NCBI RefSeq assembly: GCF_031085295.1
Contig: NZ_JAVFWO010000004.1
Location: 1 to 64,000, forward strand
Direction: 5' to 3'
From: Microbacterium psychrotolerans
Lineage (GTDB): Bacteria; Actinomycetota; Actinomycetes; Actinomycetales; Microbacteriaceae
DNA length: 64,000 nt
In this document: positions 8,048 to 16,587 of the stretch, piece after piece
How the letters are laid out: each line of letters begins with the position of its first letter
Position numbering within the stretch: the first letter of the stretch is position 1
Program-made: the position numbers and the translations under genes
Notes under the pieces: model-generated
What the model saw: only the letters and a program-made list of their open reading frames with translations
The model's database searches: none
Told to the model about the DNA's origin: nothing

Positions 8048-9058
8048 ATGACCACCTCGCTCTCGCGCATTCCTCGGGCGAGGGATGCCGAGCGCTTCGG
8101 TCAGCGAGCCGCCGCGGCCCGCGACCCGCGCCCGGACCCGGGCCGGCCACTCGAGACGGAGTACCGGCCGCGGCATCCCCTCGATCTTCGCCGCACCGTG
8201 CTGTACCAGCGGCGCGGTGCCGGCGATCCGACGATGACGGTCTCGGGATCGGTCATCTGGCGCGTGAGCCGCACGCCGGCGGGTATCGCCACCCTCGCGA
8301 TCCGCGAGACCCATCCCGGCGTGATCCGCGGCGCCGCGTGGGGACCCGGTCGCGAATGGGCGCTCTCGCAGCTGCCCGCCCTGTGCGGCGCAGACGACGA
8401 CGCGGCGGACTTCGATGCGAGCCGGCATCCGCTCATCGCCGACGCGCACCACCGCAACCCCGGCCTCCGCCTGTCGCGCACGGGTCTCGTGTTCGATGCG
8501 CTCGTGGGCGCGATCTTCGAGCAGAAGGTCACGGGCATGCAGGCCTTCGCCGCCTGGCGGCGCGTTGTGACGTGGTGCGGCGAACGCGCGCCCGGCCCCA
8601 CACCGGCACCGATGTTCGCGCCGCCGACCGTCGACGGCTGGCAGCACGTCCCCTCGTGGGTCTGGCATCGCGCCGGGCTCGAGCCGCCTCAGTCCCAGAC
8701 GATCGTGCGAGCGGCTCGCCGTGGCGATGCGATCGTGCGCACCGTGCTCGCCGCCGACGACGGCGAGGCCGTCGATCGTGTGCTCGTCAGCCAGCACGGC
8801 GTCGGCCCCTGGACCTCGGCCGAGACCCGCATCCGCGCGCTCGGCGACCCCGACGCCGTGAGCGTCGGCGACTACCACCTCGCCCACGAGGTCGGCTTCG
8901 CCCTCACCGGACACCGCGTCGACGACGACGGGATGCTGCGGCTCCTCGCCGCCTGGCCCGGTCAGCGCCAGCGCGTGATCCGGCTGATCGGCGCGAGCGG
9001 CGTGCGCGAGCCTCGCCGCGGACCGCGCCTGCACCCCCAGGACCACCGCGCCCGCTGA
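8048..9058 (+). CDS. DNA-3-methyladenine glycosylase family (HhH-GPD) protein
   Basis: Base-excision repair glycosylase of 336 residues in the AlkA-like HhH-GPD superfamily. LVFDALVGAIFEQKVT near residue 150 is the conserved helix following the N-terminal domain. HGVGPWTSAE is the helix-hairpin-helix turn, and the Asp of SVGDYHL about 20 residues later is in the position of the catalytic Asp. There is no Cys cluster, so no FeS group. It removes alkylated bases in the cytoplasm by family inference. The neighbouring genes give no operon partner. Confidence 0.85.
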   Translation: MTTSLSRIPRARDAERFGQRAAAARDPRPDPGRPLETEYRPRHPLDLRRTVLYQRRGAGDPTMTVSGSVIWRVSRTPAGIATLAIRETHPGVIRGAAWGPGREWALSQLPALCGADDDAADFDASRHPLIADAHHRNPGLRLSRTGLVFDALVGAIFEQKVTGMQAFAAWRRVVTWCGERAPGPTPAPMFAPPTVDGWQHVPSWVWHRAGLEPPQSQTIVRAARRGDAIVRTVLAADDGEAVDRVLVSQHGVGPWTSAETRIRALGDPDAVSVGDYHLAHEVGFALTGHRVDDDGMLRLLAAWPGQRQRVIRLIGASGVREPRRGPRLHPQDHRAR

Positions 9059-9208
9059 CCGGCGCGTCGGCGGCCTGAGCGTGGCCGGGTGCTCACCGTC
9101 GCTGCGCGAGCCGCGCCGCGGGTCCTTGTGGATGTCGGAGGCCACGGCCACACTGGGACGCGCCACGCGGCCGGGCGCGGCATCCACCATCCACTTCAGG
9201 AGTTCGAC

Positions 9209-9625
9209 ATGCCCAGCCTCAACCCGTATCTGTCCTTCCGCAACGAAGCCCGCGAGGCCATGACCTTCTACCAATCCGTGTTCGGCGGCGACCTCGACAT
9301 CTCGACGTTCGGCCAGTTCGAGGGCATGGTGCAGGACCCCGCCGAGAACGACCTCGTGATGCACGCGCAGCTCACCAGCCCCGACGGGTTCGTCCTCATG
9401 GGCGCCGACACGCCCACCGGCATGCCCTACGAGAAGCCCGCCGGCATCTCCGTATCGGTGAGCGGTGACGACGAGGCCGCGCTGCAGCGATTCTGGGACA
9501 AGCTCGCCGACGGGGGAACCATCACGATGCCCTACGACACACCGCCGTGGGGCGGCCGGTTCGGCATGCTCACCGACCGCTACGGCATCGACTGGATGAT
9601 CGCGGTCAACGCGCAGCAGTCCTGA
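9209..9625 (+). CDS. VOC-family protein, PhnB-like
   Basis: A 138-residue vicinal-oxygen-chelate fold protein. The start MPSLNPYLSFRNEAREAM, the central FGQFEGM...MHAQL and the C-terminal WGGRFGMLTDRYGIDWMI fit the PhnB-like subgroup (related to glyoxalases but of mostly unknown activity). Length is normal. AGGAG seven bases before the ATG fixes the start. A strong hairpin terminator follows immediately. Upstream, TTGTGG and CACACT around 9126-9154 could serve as promoter elements. Confidence 0.85.
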   Translation: MPSLNPYLSFRNEAREAMTFYQSVFGGDLDISTFGQFEGMVQDPAENDLVMHAQLTSPDGFVLMGADTPTGMPYEKPAGISVSVSGDDEAALQRFWDKLADGGTITMPYDTPPWGGRFGMLTDRYGIDWMIAVNAQQS

Positions 9626-9632
9626 GCGGACG

Positions 9633-9663
9633 ACCGGACCCCGGCGCGCCGCCGGGGTCCGGT
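9633..9663. terminator. hairpin terminator between convergent genes
   Basis: A perfect 13-bp stem (ACCGGACCCCGGC pairing with GCCGGGGTCCGGT) with a five-base loop lies just after the VOC stop and before the convergent aldo/keto reductase stop. It can act in both directions. Confidence 0.75.
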
Positions 9664-9710
9664 CTCAGGTTGCAGCGCCGCCCTCCCACGGGCGGGAGCG
9701 GGCGGCGGCG

Positions 9711-10628
9711 TCAGGCGTAGGCGCTGTCGTCGATGGTCGACGGCGCGGGCCCGAGCGAGTCGAGTTCGGTCCACAGATCGTCGGGCACGGGCGTCGCGGC
9801 GAGCTCGTCGAGTTGCGTGAGGCGGTGCGCCGACGACAGCCCCACCACGGTCGAGTCGACCAGGGGCGACCGCAGGGAGTAGTGCAGCGCCACGGCAGGC
9901 AGGCTCACGCCGAACGACACGCAGACGCGTTCCAGTCGCGAGACCCACTCCTGCAGCTCGGGCGTCGCGGGCCGGTAGCCGTACATCGCGCCCTCGCGCG
10001 GGCCGGTGGCGAGGATGCCGGCACCGAAGGGCGCCGCGTTGAACACCGTCATCCCCCGCTCGTGCGCGTCCGCGAACACCGGCGCAGCGGAGCTGTCGAC
10101 GACCGTGAAGCGATTGTGCACGAGCACCGCATCGAAGACGCCGGTGCCGACGTAGCGGGCCATGAGGCCGACGGGCCCGGCGGCGACGCCGATGGCGTCG
10201 ACCCGGCCCGACTCGCGCAACTCGATGAGTCCCTCCACCGCGCCGCCCTGCGCCATCGCCTCGTCGAACGTCGCTGTATACGGGTCGTGGAGGTGCAGGA
10301 GCGGAAGGCGGTCGACGCCCAGGCGGGCCACGGTCTCGTCGAACGAGCGCAGCACCCGTTCCCGATCGAACGCGCCCGTCTCGGGATCGCAGTCGACCTT
10401 CGAGATGACGCGGGTCGCGGCATCCGGCCCGATGCGGACGATCGCGAGGCCGAGCACCGCCTCCGAGCGTCCGCCCGCGTAGTTGTTCGAGGTGTCGAGG
10501 AACGCGTGCGTGCTCGCGAAGAGCTGCTCCGCGAAAGCGACGGCGCTCTCCTCCTCGGGTGAGCCCGGGACGGTGTCGCGTCCGAGGCCGGAGGTGCCGA
10601 GGGTGAGCGGGCTGACGTTCAGGGTCAT
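9711..10628 (-). CDS. aldo/keto reductase
   Basis: A 305-residue NADPH-dependent reductase fold protein. AFLDTSNNYAGGRSE (about residues 39-53) carries the Asp and Tyr of the active site; ISKVDCDPETGAF has the Lys position, and LLHLHDP has the His. The C-terminal region (STVVGLSSAHRL) binds the cofactor. It resembles the subgroup annotated as D-threo-aldose/L-fucose 1-dehydrogenases. The ATG at 10628 is chosen because the family begins shortly before the first strand. The ORF is open further upstream, but that part is Arg/His-rich and unlike the family. Confidence 0.85.
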   Translation of the reverse strand: MTLNVSPLTLGTSGLGRDTVPGSPEEESAVAFAEQLFASTHAFLDTSNNYAGGRSEAVLGLAIVRIGPDAATRVISKVDCDPETGAFDRERVLRSFDETVARLGVDRLPLLHLHDPYTATFDEAMAQGGAVEGLIELRESGRVDAIGVAAGPVGLMARYVGTGVFDAVLVHNRFTVVDSSAAPVFADAHERGMTVFNAAPFGAGILATGPREGAMYGYRPATPELQEWVSRLERVCVSFGVSLPAVALHYSLRSPLVDSTVVGLSSAHRLTQLDELAATPVPDDLWTELDSLGPAPSTIDDSAYA

Positions 10629-10712
10629 GGCATCCGTTCCGTGTACGTGGTCGTCGACGTCCAACCTACCGAGAGCATGACGGTCGAAGCGCCCGTGTCG
10701 CCTGTCGGGCCC

Positions 10713-10718
10713 TAGGCT
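10713..10718 (+). promoter_or_regulatory. -10 element for leaderless small membrane protein
   Basis: TAGGCT followed by six bases and ATG 10725; no Shine-Dalgarno sequence. Confidence 0.45.
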
Positions 10719-10724
10719 TTCGAC

Positions 10725-10949
10725 ATGACCACGACACGCAAGGGCTGGACGCGCGGGCACTCGGGCTGGGCGCTCGGGACGGCGCTGCTGTTCACGCTGG
10801 GGATCGTCTTCGGACTGATCTGGGGCAGCGTCCTGCTGGGCGTCGTTCTCGCCGCCGCGGTGTCGATCGGCTGGCTCATGGCCTACGAGTCGTGGCGCGG
10901 GCGCAGCGTCGGGCTCGAGAACCGCGACGACGACGGCGCACAGCTCTAG
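10725..10949 (+). CDS. small two-helix membrane protein (74 aa)
   Basis: Seventy-four residues with a basic N-terminus (MTTTRKGWTRGHSG) and two adjacent hydrophobic segments (about residues 15-33 and 36-54) joined by a tight Gly-rich turn, then a charged tail ending DDDGAQL. The topology suggests an inner-membrane hairpin with both ends in the cytoplasm. No family is recognised. The leaderless promoter and the sensible hydrophobic periodicity argue that it is real. Confidence 0.7.
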   Translation: MTTTRKGWTRGHSGWALGTALLFTLGIVFGLIWGSVLLGVVLAAAVSIGWLMAYESWRGRSVGLENRDDDGAQL

Positions 10950-11027
10950 CGCGACCGCGCGGCGTCGCCGACGCCCCTACCCCTCGTGCCCGCGGCGTCG
11001 TATCGTGAGCGCCAGGAGGTGGTCCGC

Positions 11028-11213
11028 ATGCAGGCGAGCGTCGGCGACCGCGTGGTGATCCACGGTCGCGTCGTAGGAGCGGCGGAGCGCGCCGGCGAGG
11101 TCATCGAGGTCCGAGGCGGCGGCGAGAGTCCGCTGCTGGTCGTGCGCTTCGACGACGGCCACGAGGCGATCCTGTCGCCGGGAAGCGACTGCGAAGTCCG
11201 GCACGCGTCCTGA
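11028..11213 (+). CDS. DUF1918 domain protein (61 aa)
   Basis: A single-domain DUF1918 protein: VGDRVVIHGRVVG, GEVIEVRG and VRFDDGHEAILSPG are the family blocks, forming a small SH3-like barrel of unknown function common in actinobacteria. A perfect AGGAGGT ribosome binding site lies seven bases before the ATG, so strong translation is expected. It is convergent with the S9 peptidase gene, 35 bases apart. Confidence 0.9.
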   Translation: MQASVGDRVVIHGRVVGAAERAGEVIEVRGGGESPLLVVRFDDGHEAILSPGSDCEVRHAS

Positions 11214-11248
11214 GTCGCGCGCCGGACTCCGTCAGTCGACGGCGAGGT

Positions 11249-13402
11249 TCAGCCGAGCAGTTGGGGTCGCTGGAACTCCTCGCCCCGCACATGCTCGGCG
11301 AGGAAGGCGAACACGGTCTCGTACCAGATCACGGCGTGCTGGGGCTTGAGCACCCAGTGGTTCTCGTCGGGGAAGTACAGGAAGCGGTGCGGCATCCGAC
11401 CGTCCGCGTCGGCGTGGTGCTCGGCCAGCTCCGACCACAGCCGCAGCCCCTCGCCGATCGGCACGCGGTAGTCCTTGTCTCCGTGCACGACGAGGAGCGG
11501 CGTGCGGACGTCGCGCACGAACCGGTGCGGTGAGTGCTCGACCATCGCCTCGGGCGTGAAGATCCGCTGCCAGTACTCGGAGCTGTCGGTGGTGCCGGCG
11601 AACTGATCGAGCGCCCACAGGCTGGCGTGCGTCACGATCGCGCGGAAGCGGTCGGTGTGACCGGCGACCCAGTTGGCCATGTAGCCGCCGAACGAGCCGC
11701 CCATCGCTGCCGTACGGGTCTGGTCGATGTCGTCGCGAGCCTCGACGGCGTCGGTGATCGCGAGAAGGTCGGTGTAGGGCTTGTGGCCCCAGCTGTTCCA
11801 GCCGCGAGCGATGAAATCGAGGCCGTAGCCGGTCGACAGCGCCGGGTCGGGGAGCAGCACCGCGTAGCCTCGCGCCACCGCGAGCAGTGGCGCCCAGCGC
11901 CAGCTCCAGGCGTTCCAGCTGTTGAGCGGACCGCCGTGGATCCACAGCAGCAGCGGCGCCGGCGCCTCGGCCGATGCGCCGTCGGGCAGCAGCAGCCAGC
12001 CGCGCACGCGAGCGCCGTCCTCGGCCGTGGTGTCGACCTCGGTGATCGAGCCCGGTGCGCGAGGAGTCGTCGCCGGCGTGGCGAGCGCGATGACCGTGCC
12101 GTCGCCCGAGATGCGGACCGGATGCGGCGGCACGACCCAGGAGGAGCGCAGGGCGACGAGGTCGCCCGTGCCGCGATCGACGAGCACGTTGGAGTACGCG
12201 AAGTCGTCGTCGGTGAGCCGCTCGGGCGCACCGCCGTCGAGCGGGAGGCGGAACACCGGTCCGCGGCCGTCGTCGTCCGCGGTGGCGATGAGGGCGGAGT
12301 CGTCGGCGGCGAACGCGAACGACGACGCCCAGCGGTCCCAGTCGGCGGCGATGCGGCGGGCGCCGGAGCCGTCGATGTCTGCGACCCACACCTCGTAGTC
12401 CGTCGGGGCGACCGGACTGCTCTTGACCGTGCGGAGATAGGCGATGAGCGTGCCGTCGTGGCTGACGGCGGGCATCTCGTAGTCGACGTCGACCTCGTCG
12501 AACAGCGTCGTGCGCTCGCCCGTCGCCGTGTCGATGGCGACGATCACGCGCCGGCCGGCGCGCTGCTCGCGATGCTCGATCGACGCGATCAGGGTGGTGC
12601 CGTCCGGGGTGAGGGCCGCCTCCGCGTGGTCGGCCGAGCGCCCGGGCTTCGGCGTGAGGTCGCGCGGGCGGGGCAGCGTGGCGGGGTACGGCTTCTCCTC
12701 CGCGGAGGATGCCGAAGCGTCGGCGCCGGGGACGGCATCCTTCACCGCCTCGGCGGCCTGCTCCTGTTCCGCCGCGGCCTCCGCGACCTCGGCGGCGATG
12801 GTGTCTTCGAGCGCGTCGACGTCGATCGAGAGCAGGTGCGGCTCCGCGGGGCCGAGGTCGTGATCCCAGAAGCGCACGGGATAGGTGTCGTGCAGGATGG
12901 CCGACACCTTCTTCTCCTTGCGCCTGCCGCGCAGGGAGGCCTCGCTCTCGAGCGTGTCGGCCCCCGGAAGGAGGGACGCCGAGATCACGAGGCGGTCGGA
13001 CGCCTCGGCCGTCGCGGCGATGCCGTCGACGCCGCCGGCGAGCCGCGTCACGGGACGCGCTTCGCCGCCGGCCGCCGGCAGCAGCCACAGCTGACCGGAC
13101 TCGTCGTCGGCGTCGCCTTCGGAGTCGGGACGCGCGGACACGAACAGGATGTCGCCGCTCGCGGTGAACGCGGCGCCCGCCTCGCCCTTGGCCGATCGCG
13201 TCAGCCGTCGGGGCGCGCCCCCACCGTCCGCCGGCACAGCCCAGAGCGCGCGCTCATAGCCCGTGCCGTCCTTCTTGAGCGCCGCCACGGTGAGCACGGC
13301 GGTCTGCCCGTCGGGAGAGAGGGCGAGGGCCTCGACGCGAGGGAGCGCGATGTAGTCGGCCAGCGAATCGAAGGGAGTGGAGTCGGTGGGGGTCGTCGCC
13401 AT
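11249..13402 (-). CDS. S9-family serine peptidase (acylaminoacyl-peptidase/prolyl oligopeptidase type)
   Basis: A 717-residue cytoplasmic peptidase. The first 430 or so residues are repeated beta-propeller blades (for example LSPDGQTAVLTV, LTPDGTTLIASI, VSHDGTLIAYL). The catalytic alpha/beta-hydrolase domain has the nucleophile in MGGSFGGYM (Ser near 568), the Asp in VHGDKDYRVP (near 644) and the His in ENHWVL (near 683). There is no signal peptide. It degrades short peptides by family inference. A TAGCGT box six bases before the ATG suggests a leaderless transcript. Confidence 0.93.
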   Translation of the reverse strand: MATTPTDSTPFDSLADYIALPRVEALALSPDGQTAVLTVAALKKDGTGYERALWAVPADGGGAPRRLTRSAKGEAGAAFTASGDILFVSARPDSEGDADDESGQLWLLPAAGGEARPVTRLAGGVDGIAATAEASDRLVISASLLPGADTLESEASLRGRRKEKKVSAILHDTYPVRFWDHDLGPAEPHLLSIDVDALEDTIAAEVAEAAAEQEQAAEAVKDAVPGADASASSAEEKPYPATLPRPRDLTPKPGRSADHAEAALTPDGTTLIASIEHREQRAGRRVIVAIDTATGERTTLFDEVDVDYEMPAVSHDGTLIAYLRTVKSSPVAPTDYEVWVADIDGSGARRIAADWDRWASSFAFAADDSALIATADDDGRGPVFRLPLDGGAPERLTDDDFAYSNVLVDRGTGDLVALRSSWVVPPHPVRISGDGTVIALATPATTPRAPGSITEVDTTAEDGARVRGWLLLPDGASAEAPAPLLLWIHGGPLNSWNAWSWRWAPLLAVARGYAVLLPDPALSTGYGLDFIARGWNSWGHKPYTDLLAITDAVEARDDIDQTRTAAMGGSFGGYMANWVAGHTDRFRAIVTHASLWALDQFAGTTDSSEYWQRIFTPEAMVEHSPHRFVRDVRTPLLVVHGDKDYRVPIGEGLRLWSELAEHHADADGRMPHRFLYFPDENHWVLKPQHAVIWYETVFAFLAEHVRGEEFQRPQLLG

Positions 13403-13408
13403 GGCTCC

Positions 13409-13414
13409 ACGCTA
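13409..13414 (-). promoter_or_regulatory. -10 element for leaderless S9 peptidase gene
   Basis: TAGCGT on the minus strand, six bases before the ATG at 13402. Confidence 0.4.
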
Positions 13415-13516
13415 ACCGACCCCCATCAGGCGAAGGAACGCCTCCGTCGCGCCTGCGGGATGAGGCGGTCGAGAGTGCGCATGATGGAGACATCGGTCGC
13501 CGGGAGGAGTGAGGTC

Positions 13517-14260
13517 ATGAGAGTCGCGGTCGCGGGAGGCACGGGTGTCGTCGGAAGCCGGGTCGTCGAGGCGTTGCGAGCGGACGGGCACGACGCCGTC
13601 GCGCTGAGTCGGCGCACCGGGGTCGACCTCTCCACCGGAGACGGTCTCGATGCCGCCGTCGCGGGCGTCGACGCGGTCGTCGACACCTCGAACGTGTCGA
13701 CGCTGTCGGCCGACGCCGCGATCCGCTTCTTCCAGACCGCGACCGGCAACCTCGTGTCGGCCTCCGCGCGGGCCGGCGTCCCTCACCTCGTGCTGCTCTC
13801 CATCGTCGGGATAGATCGGATGGCGCACGACTACTACGCCGGCAAGCTCGCGCAGGAGCGTGTGGTCGAGGCGTCCCAGGTGCCGTGGACCATCCTGCGG
13901 GCGACCCAGTTCCACGAGTTCGCAGGGCAGCTGTTCGACCGCGCCAAACTCGGGCCCCTGCACCTCGCCCCGCGGGCGCGCGTGCAGCCGATCGCAGCAC
14001 GGGACGTCGGGGCGCGTCTTGCCGCGCTCGCGACCGGCGCACCGCAGGGCCGCACCGCGGATCTCGCCGGGCCGCGCGAGGAGGCCATGGATCAGATGGT
14101 GAAGGCGTACGCGCGGCGCACAGGCCATCGTGGATGGGTCCCTTCGGTGAGCCTGCCGGGAGCGCAGATGAAGGCGATGCGCGCCGGCCTCGCCCTGCCG
14201 GGGAGCGACGCGGTGCTGACGACGCAGACCTTCGCGGACTGGTTGAGCGATCTGAACTGA
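13517..14260 (+). CDS. atypical SDR / NmrA-like NAD(P)-binding protein, copy A
   Basis: A 247-residue Rossmann-fold protein. The dinucleotide motif VAGGTGVVGSRVVE is at residues 5-18. YYAGKLAQE near residue 108 has the Tyr-x-x-x-Lys arrangement, and VPWTILRATQFHEF is typical of NmrA/YwnB-like atypical SDRs, which often act as redox sensors or quinone/flavin reductases. GGAGG lies before the ATG. The next gene encodes a close paralogue in the same orientation, so this is a local duplication. Substrate unknown. Confidence 0.85.
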   Translation: MRVAVAGGTGVVGSRVVEALRADGHDAVALSRRTGVDLSTGDGLDAAVAGVDAVVDTSNVSTLSADAAIRFFQTATGNLVSASARAGVPHLVLLSIVGIDRMAHDYYAGKLAQERVVEASQVPWTILRATQFHEFAGQLFDRAKLGPLHLAPRARVQPIAARDVGARLAALATGAPQGRTADLAGPREEAMDQMVKAYARRTGHRGWVPSVSLPGAQMKAMRAGLALPGSDAVLTTQTFADWLSDLN

Positions 14261-14333
14261 CGCGCGGGTATCTGCGGACCCTCTCGACCCCTCTGCCCGA
14301 TCGGACGCGGTGCGCTCGTCGTGCTGCCGCCGT

Positions 14334-14379
14334 GAGCGGCTCGGGCGCGTACTCTCCCCCGAGCGGACCCGGGCCGCTC
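14334..14379 (+). terminator. imperfect inverted repeat between the two SDR paralogues
   Basis: GAGCGGCTCGGG (14334-14345) faces CCCGGGCCGCTC (14368-14379), a 12-bp stem with one weak pair and a 22-base loop. It may terminate or attenuate the first SDR transcript. TACCCT at about 14415-14420 could then promote the second copy. Confidence 0.4.
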
Positions 14380-14469
14380 GTACCCCTCTCTCGAATCTGC
14401 CGGGTGCGGCGGATACCCTGGGTGTGAGTCGGCTCCGGGGCGCCGTGCCACACATGCGCAGGAGGATCC

Positions 14470-15216
14470 GTGAGACTCGCCATCGCCGGCGGCACTGGGA
14501 TGACGGGCGAGCACGTCGCCGCGATCGCCCGCGGGCGCGGCCACGACGTCGTCCTCCTGTCGCGGCGCACCGGGGTGGAGCTGCTGAGCGGCGCCGGTCT
14601 GGCGGGTGCGCTCGAGGGGATCGACGCGCTGATCGATGTCACGAACGTGGTGACGGCGAAGCCCGACGTGTCGGTGATGTTCTTCGCCGGGGCGACCAAG
14701 AACCTCCTCGCCGCGGAGCGCGCGGCCGGCGTGCCGCATCACCTCGTGCTGACCATCGTCGGCGCCGAGGCGGCGCCCGACGGCTATTACGCCGGCAAGC
14801 TCGCGCAGGAGCGACTGGTGGCCGGCGGCGTCGTTCCCTGGACCATCCTGCGCACCACGCAGTTCCACGAATACGCCGCGATGATGTTCCACCGCACCCA
14901 CGCCGGCGCCCACGTCGCCTCGACCGGGCGCATCCAGCCTGTGGCCGTCCGGGAGGTGGCGGAGCACCTCGTCGACCTCGCCGAACGCGGCCCGGCAGGA
15001 CGGACGACCGACCTCGGGGGCCCGCGCGAGGAGAGCCTCGCCGACATGGTGCATCGCTACGCGCACGCAATCGGCTATCGCGCGCCGTTGCCGGTCGTGA
15101 ACACACCGGGCACGCTCGGCCGGGCCTTCCGGTCGGGTGCGCTCCTGCCCGGCGCCGATGCCCTCCGCGGCACGCAGACCTTCAGCGAGTGGCTCGACGC
15201 CCTCCCCGACGCCTGA
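14470..15216 (+). CDS. atypical SDR / NmrA-like NAD(P)-binding protein, copy B
   Basis: A 248-residue paralogue of the preceding gene: IAGGTGMTGEHVAA is the dinucleotide motif, YYAGKLAQERLV and VPWTILRTTQFHEY are nearly the same as in copy A, and the same GPREE and TQTF-EWL blocks close the protein. The GTG start follows AGGAGGATCC. The duplication plus divergence outside these blocks suggests related but different substrates. Function within the family cannot be told from sequence. Confidence 0.85.
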   Translation: MRLAIAGGTGMTGEHVAAIARGRGHDVVLLSRRTGVELLSGAGLAGALEGIDALIDVTNVVTAKPDVSVMFFAGATKNLLAAERAAGVPHHLVLTIVGAEAAPDGYYAGKLAQERLVAGGVVPWTILRTTQFHEYAAMMFHRTHAGAHVASTGRIQPVAVREVAEHLVDLAERGPAGRTTDLGGPREESLADMVHRYAHAIGYRAPLPVVNTPGTLGRAFRSGALLPGADALRGTQTFSEWLDALPDA

Positions 15217-15238
15217 ACGGTCGCACACGCCCCCACCT

Positions 15239-15301
15239 GGAATCGCGAAAGGGCATGTTCCGTCGCGTCCGCGTGCGGAGACATACCCCTTTCGCGATTC
15301 C
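15239..15301. repeat. long inverted repeat between convergent genes
   Basis: GGAATCGCGAAAGGG (15239-15253) is exactly complementary to CCCTTTCGCGATTCC (15287-15301). Pairing continues inwards as ATGT/ACAT and TCCG/CGGA, so the whole 63 bases fold into one long hairpin. It sits between convergent stops and may be a bidirectional terminator, though no T-run follows and its length resembles a small REP- or MITE-like element. Confidence 0.6.
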
Positions 15302-15324
15302 TGCCGGGCCGTCGGATGCCGCGG

Positions 15325-16158
15325 CTACATCTCCTCGTGCGTGAGGGGATCGCCGTCCCAGAGGCGTCCGCGCTCGAGCGCGCTGATCGCGGCGACCTGG
15401 TCTTCGGTGAGCGTGAACCCGAACACGTCGGCGTTCTCGCGCTGGCGGTCGGGGTCGGCGGACTTCGGGATCGGCGTGCTGCCCAGCTGCGTGTGCCAGC
15501 GCAGCACGACCTGCGTCGGCGTCACGTCGTGGACGGTGGCGAGCTCGTGGATGAGCTGCTCGGTCAGCAGCTCGCTGCGGCGCGCGAGCGGGCTCCAGCT
15601 CTCGGTGCGAATGCCGTGCGTCCGGTGGAACGCGCGCAGCGCCTCCTGCGGGAAGTACGGATGCAGCTCCACCTGGTTCACGGCGGGCGCGACGCCGGTC
15701 TCTTCGATGAGCTCGGTGAGCTGGTCCTCTGTGAAGTTCGAGACGCCGATCGACCGCACGAGACCCAGGTCGCGGGCCTCGATCATGCCGCGCCACGTCT
15801 CGACGTACCGGCCGACGCTGGGGTTGGGCCAGTGGATCAGGTGCAGATCGATGCGGTCGAGGCCCAGCACGTCGAGGGATCCCTTGATGCTGTCGATGGC
15901 CTCCTGGCGGCCGTGGTGGCGCCCCGGGATCTTCGAGGTGACGAGGAGCTTGTCGCGATCCACTCCGCTGCGGCGAACGGCCTCGCCCACTTCGCCCTCG
16001 TTCTCGTAGTTGACGGCGGTATCGAGCAGGCGGTAGCCGGAGTCGATCGCCGCGACCATCGCCTCGATCCCCTCCTCGCCGCGCAGATTGTAGGTGCCCA
16101 GGCCCAGCTCGGGGAACCAGGCGCCGTCGTTGAGGATCACGGTGGGGATCGCGTTCAT
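15325..16158 (-). CDS. aldo/keto reductase (AKR5-like)
   Basis: A 277-residue reductase with the classical AKR layout: GLGTYNL, DSGYRLLDTAVNYENE (Asp and Tyr of the active site), LLVTSKIP (Lys), LHLIHWPNP (His), SIGVSNFTEDQL and the cofactor block STPIPKSADPDRQREN. It resembles 2,5-diketo-gluconate/prostaglandin-type reductases. I choose the ATG at 16158 as the family start. GGAGG is only one base from it, too close for normal use, while CAGGAT lies six bases upstream, so a leaderless start is possible here too. Confidence 0.87.
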   Translation of the reverse strand: MNAIPTVILNDGAWFPELGLGTYNLRGEEGIEAMVAAIDSGYRLLDTAVNYENEGEVGEAVRRSGVDRDKLLVTSKIPGRHHGRQEAIDSIKGSLDVLGLDRIDLHLIHWPNPSVGRYVETWRGMIEARDLGLVRSIGVSNFTEDQLTELIEETGVAPAVNQVELHPYFPQEALRAFHRTHGIRTESWSPLARRSELLTEQLIHELATVHDVTPTQVVLRWHTQLGSTPIPKSADPDRQRENADVFGFTLTEDQVAAISALERGRLWDGDPLTHEEM

Positions 16159-16211
16159 TCCTCCATCCTGGCCCTGTTCCGCCGCGCGCGCGTCGTCGCG
16201 CGCACCCGGCC

Positions 16212-16430
16212 TCACGGGCGATCGTCGACGTCGAGGGTGCCCTCGGTCGCGGCCCGCTCGTCTGCGGCGGCGCTGTCGAGCTGGTCGTCGTCCAGGTCGG
16301 GATCGAGCGGCCGGTCGTCGTCGCCGTCGAGGATCGGGTCGAGGATGCCGTCGGAGTCGTCGGCGGTGTCGTCCCGCATCGGGTCGTCGTCGTCGCCGAT
16401 CGGTCCGGGGTAGGGGTTCTGGGTGGTCAT
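16212..16430 (-). CDS. small Asp-rich protein (72 aa)
   Basis: Seventy-two residues, of which about a third are Asp or Glu, beginning MTTQNPYPGP and probably disordered. The ATG has GGGAG at a suitable distance. No domain is recognised. Similar highly acidic short proteins occur elsewhere in the window (6064-6303). It may be a stress-related hydrophilic protein, but nothing proves that. Confidence 0.6.
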   Translation of the reverse strand: MTTQNPYPGPIGDDDDPMRDDTADDSDGILDPILDGDDDRPLDPDLDDDQLDSAAADERAATEGTLDVDDRP

Positions 16431-16497
16431 GGCGTTCTCCCTTCGCTTGCCTTGAAAGTACGGCGGCACGCGTGCCGGCGGAGGGGGCTTGCGGCGG

Positions 16498-16587
16498 GAA
16501 GCGGGAGGCGGTAGCGCCATGTGCCGAGAAGCGGGAGGCGGTAGCGCCATGGGCCGGGAAGCGGGAGGCGGTAGCGCTATGAGCCGG
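16498..16587. repeat. three tandem copies of a 30-bp repeat
   Basis: Copies at 16498-16527, 16528-16557 and 16558-16587 share GAAGCGGGAGGCGGTAGCGC and differ at a few bases in the last third. The third copy runs into the last codons of the M23 peptidase gene. The period is a multiple of three, so the tract is open in one leftward frame (a MALPPPASR-like repeat) beyond the TAG used by the peptidase. Confidence 0.85.

Noticed and set aside
11534-14260. A 908-codon rightward frame that appears to fuse the antisense of the S9 peptidase with the first SDR
   Set aside because: Only the part from 13517 is a real protein; the remainder mirrors the peptidase gene, which has all catalytic motifs on the other strand.
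16498-16587. CRISPR array
   Set aside because: The 30-bp units are directly adjacent with no spacers and only three copies exist.
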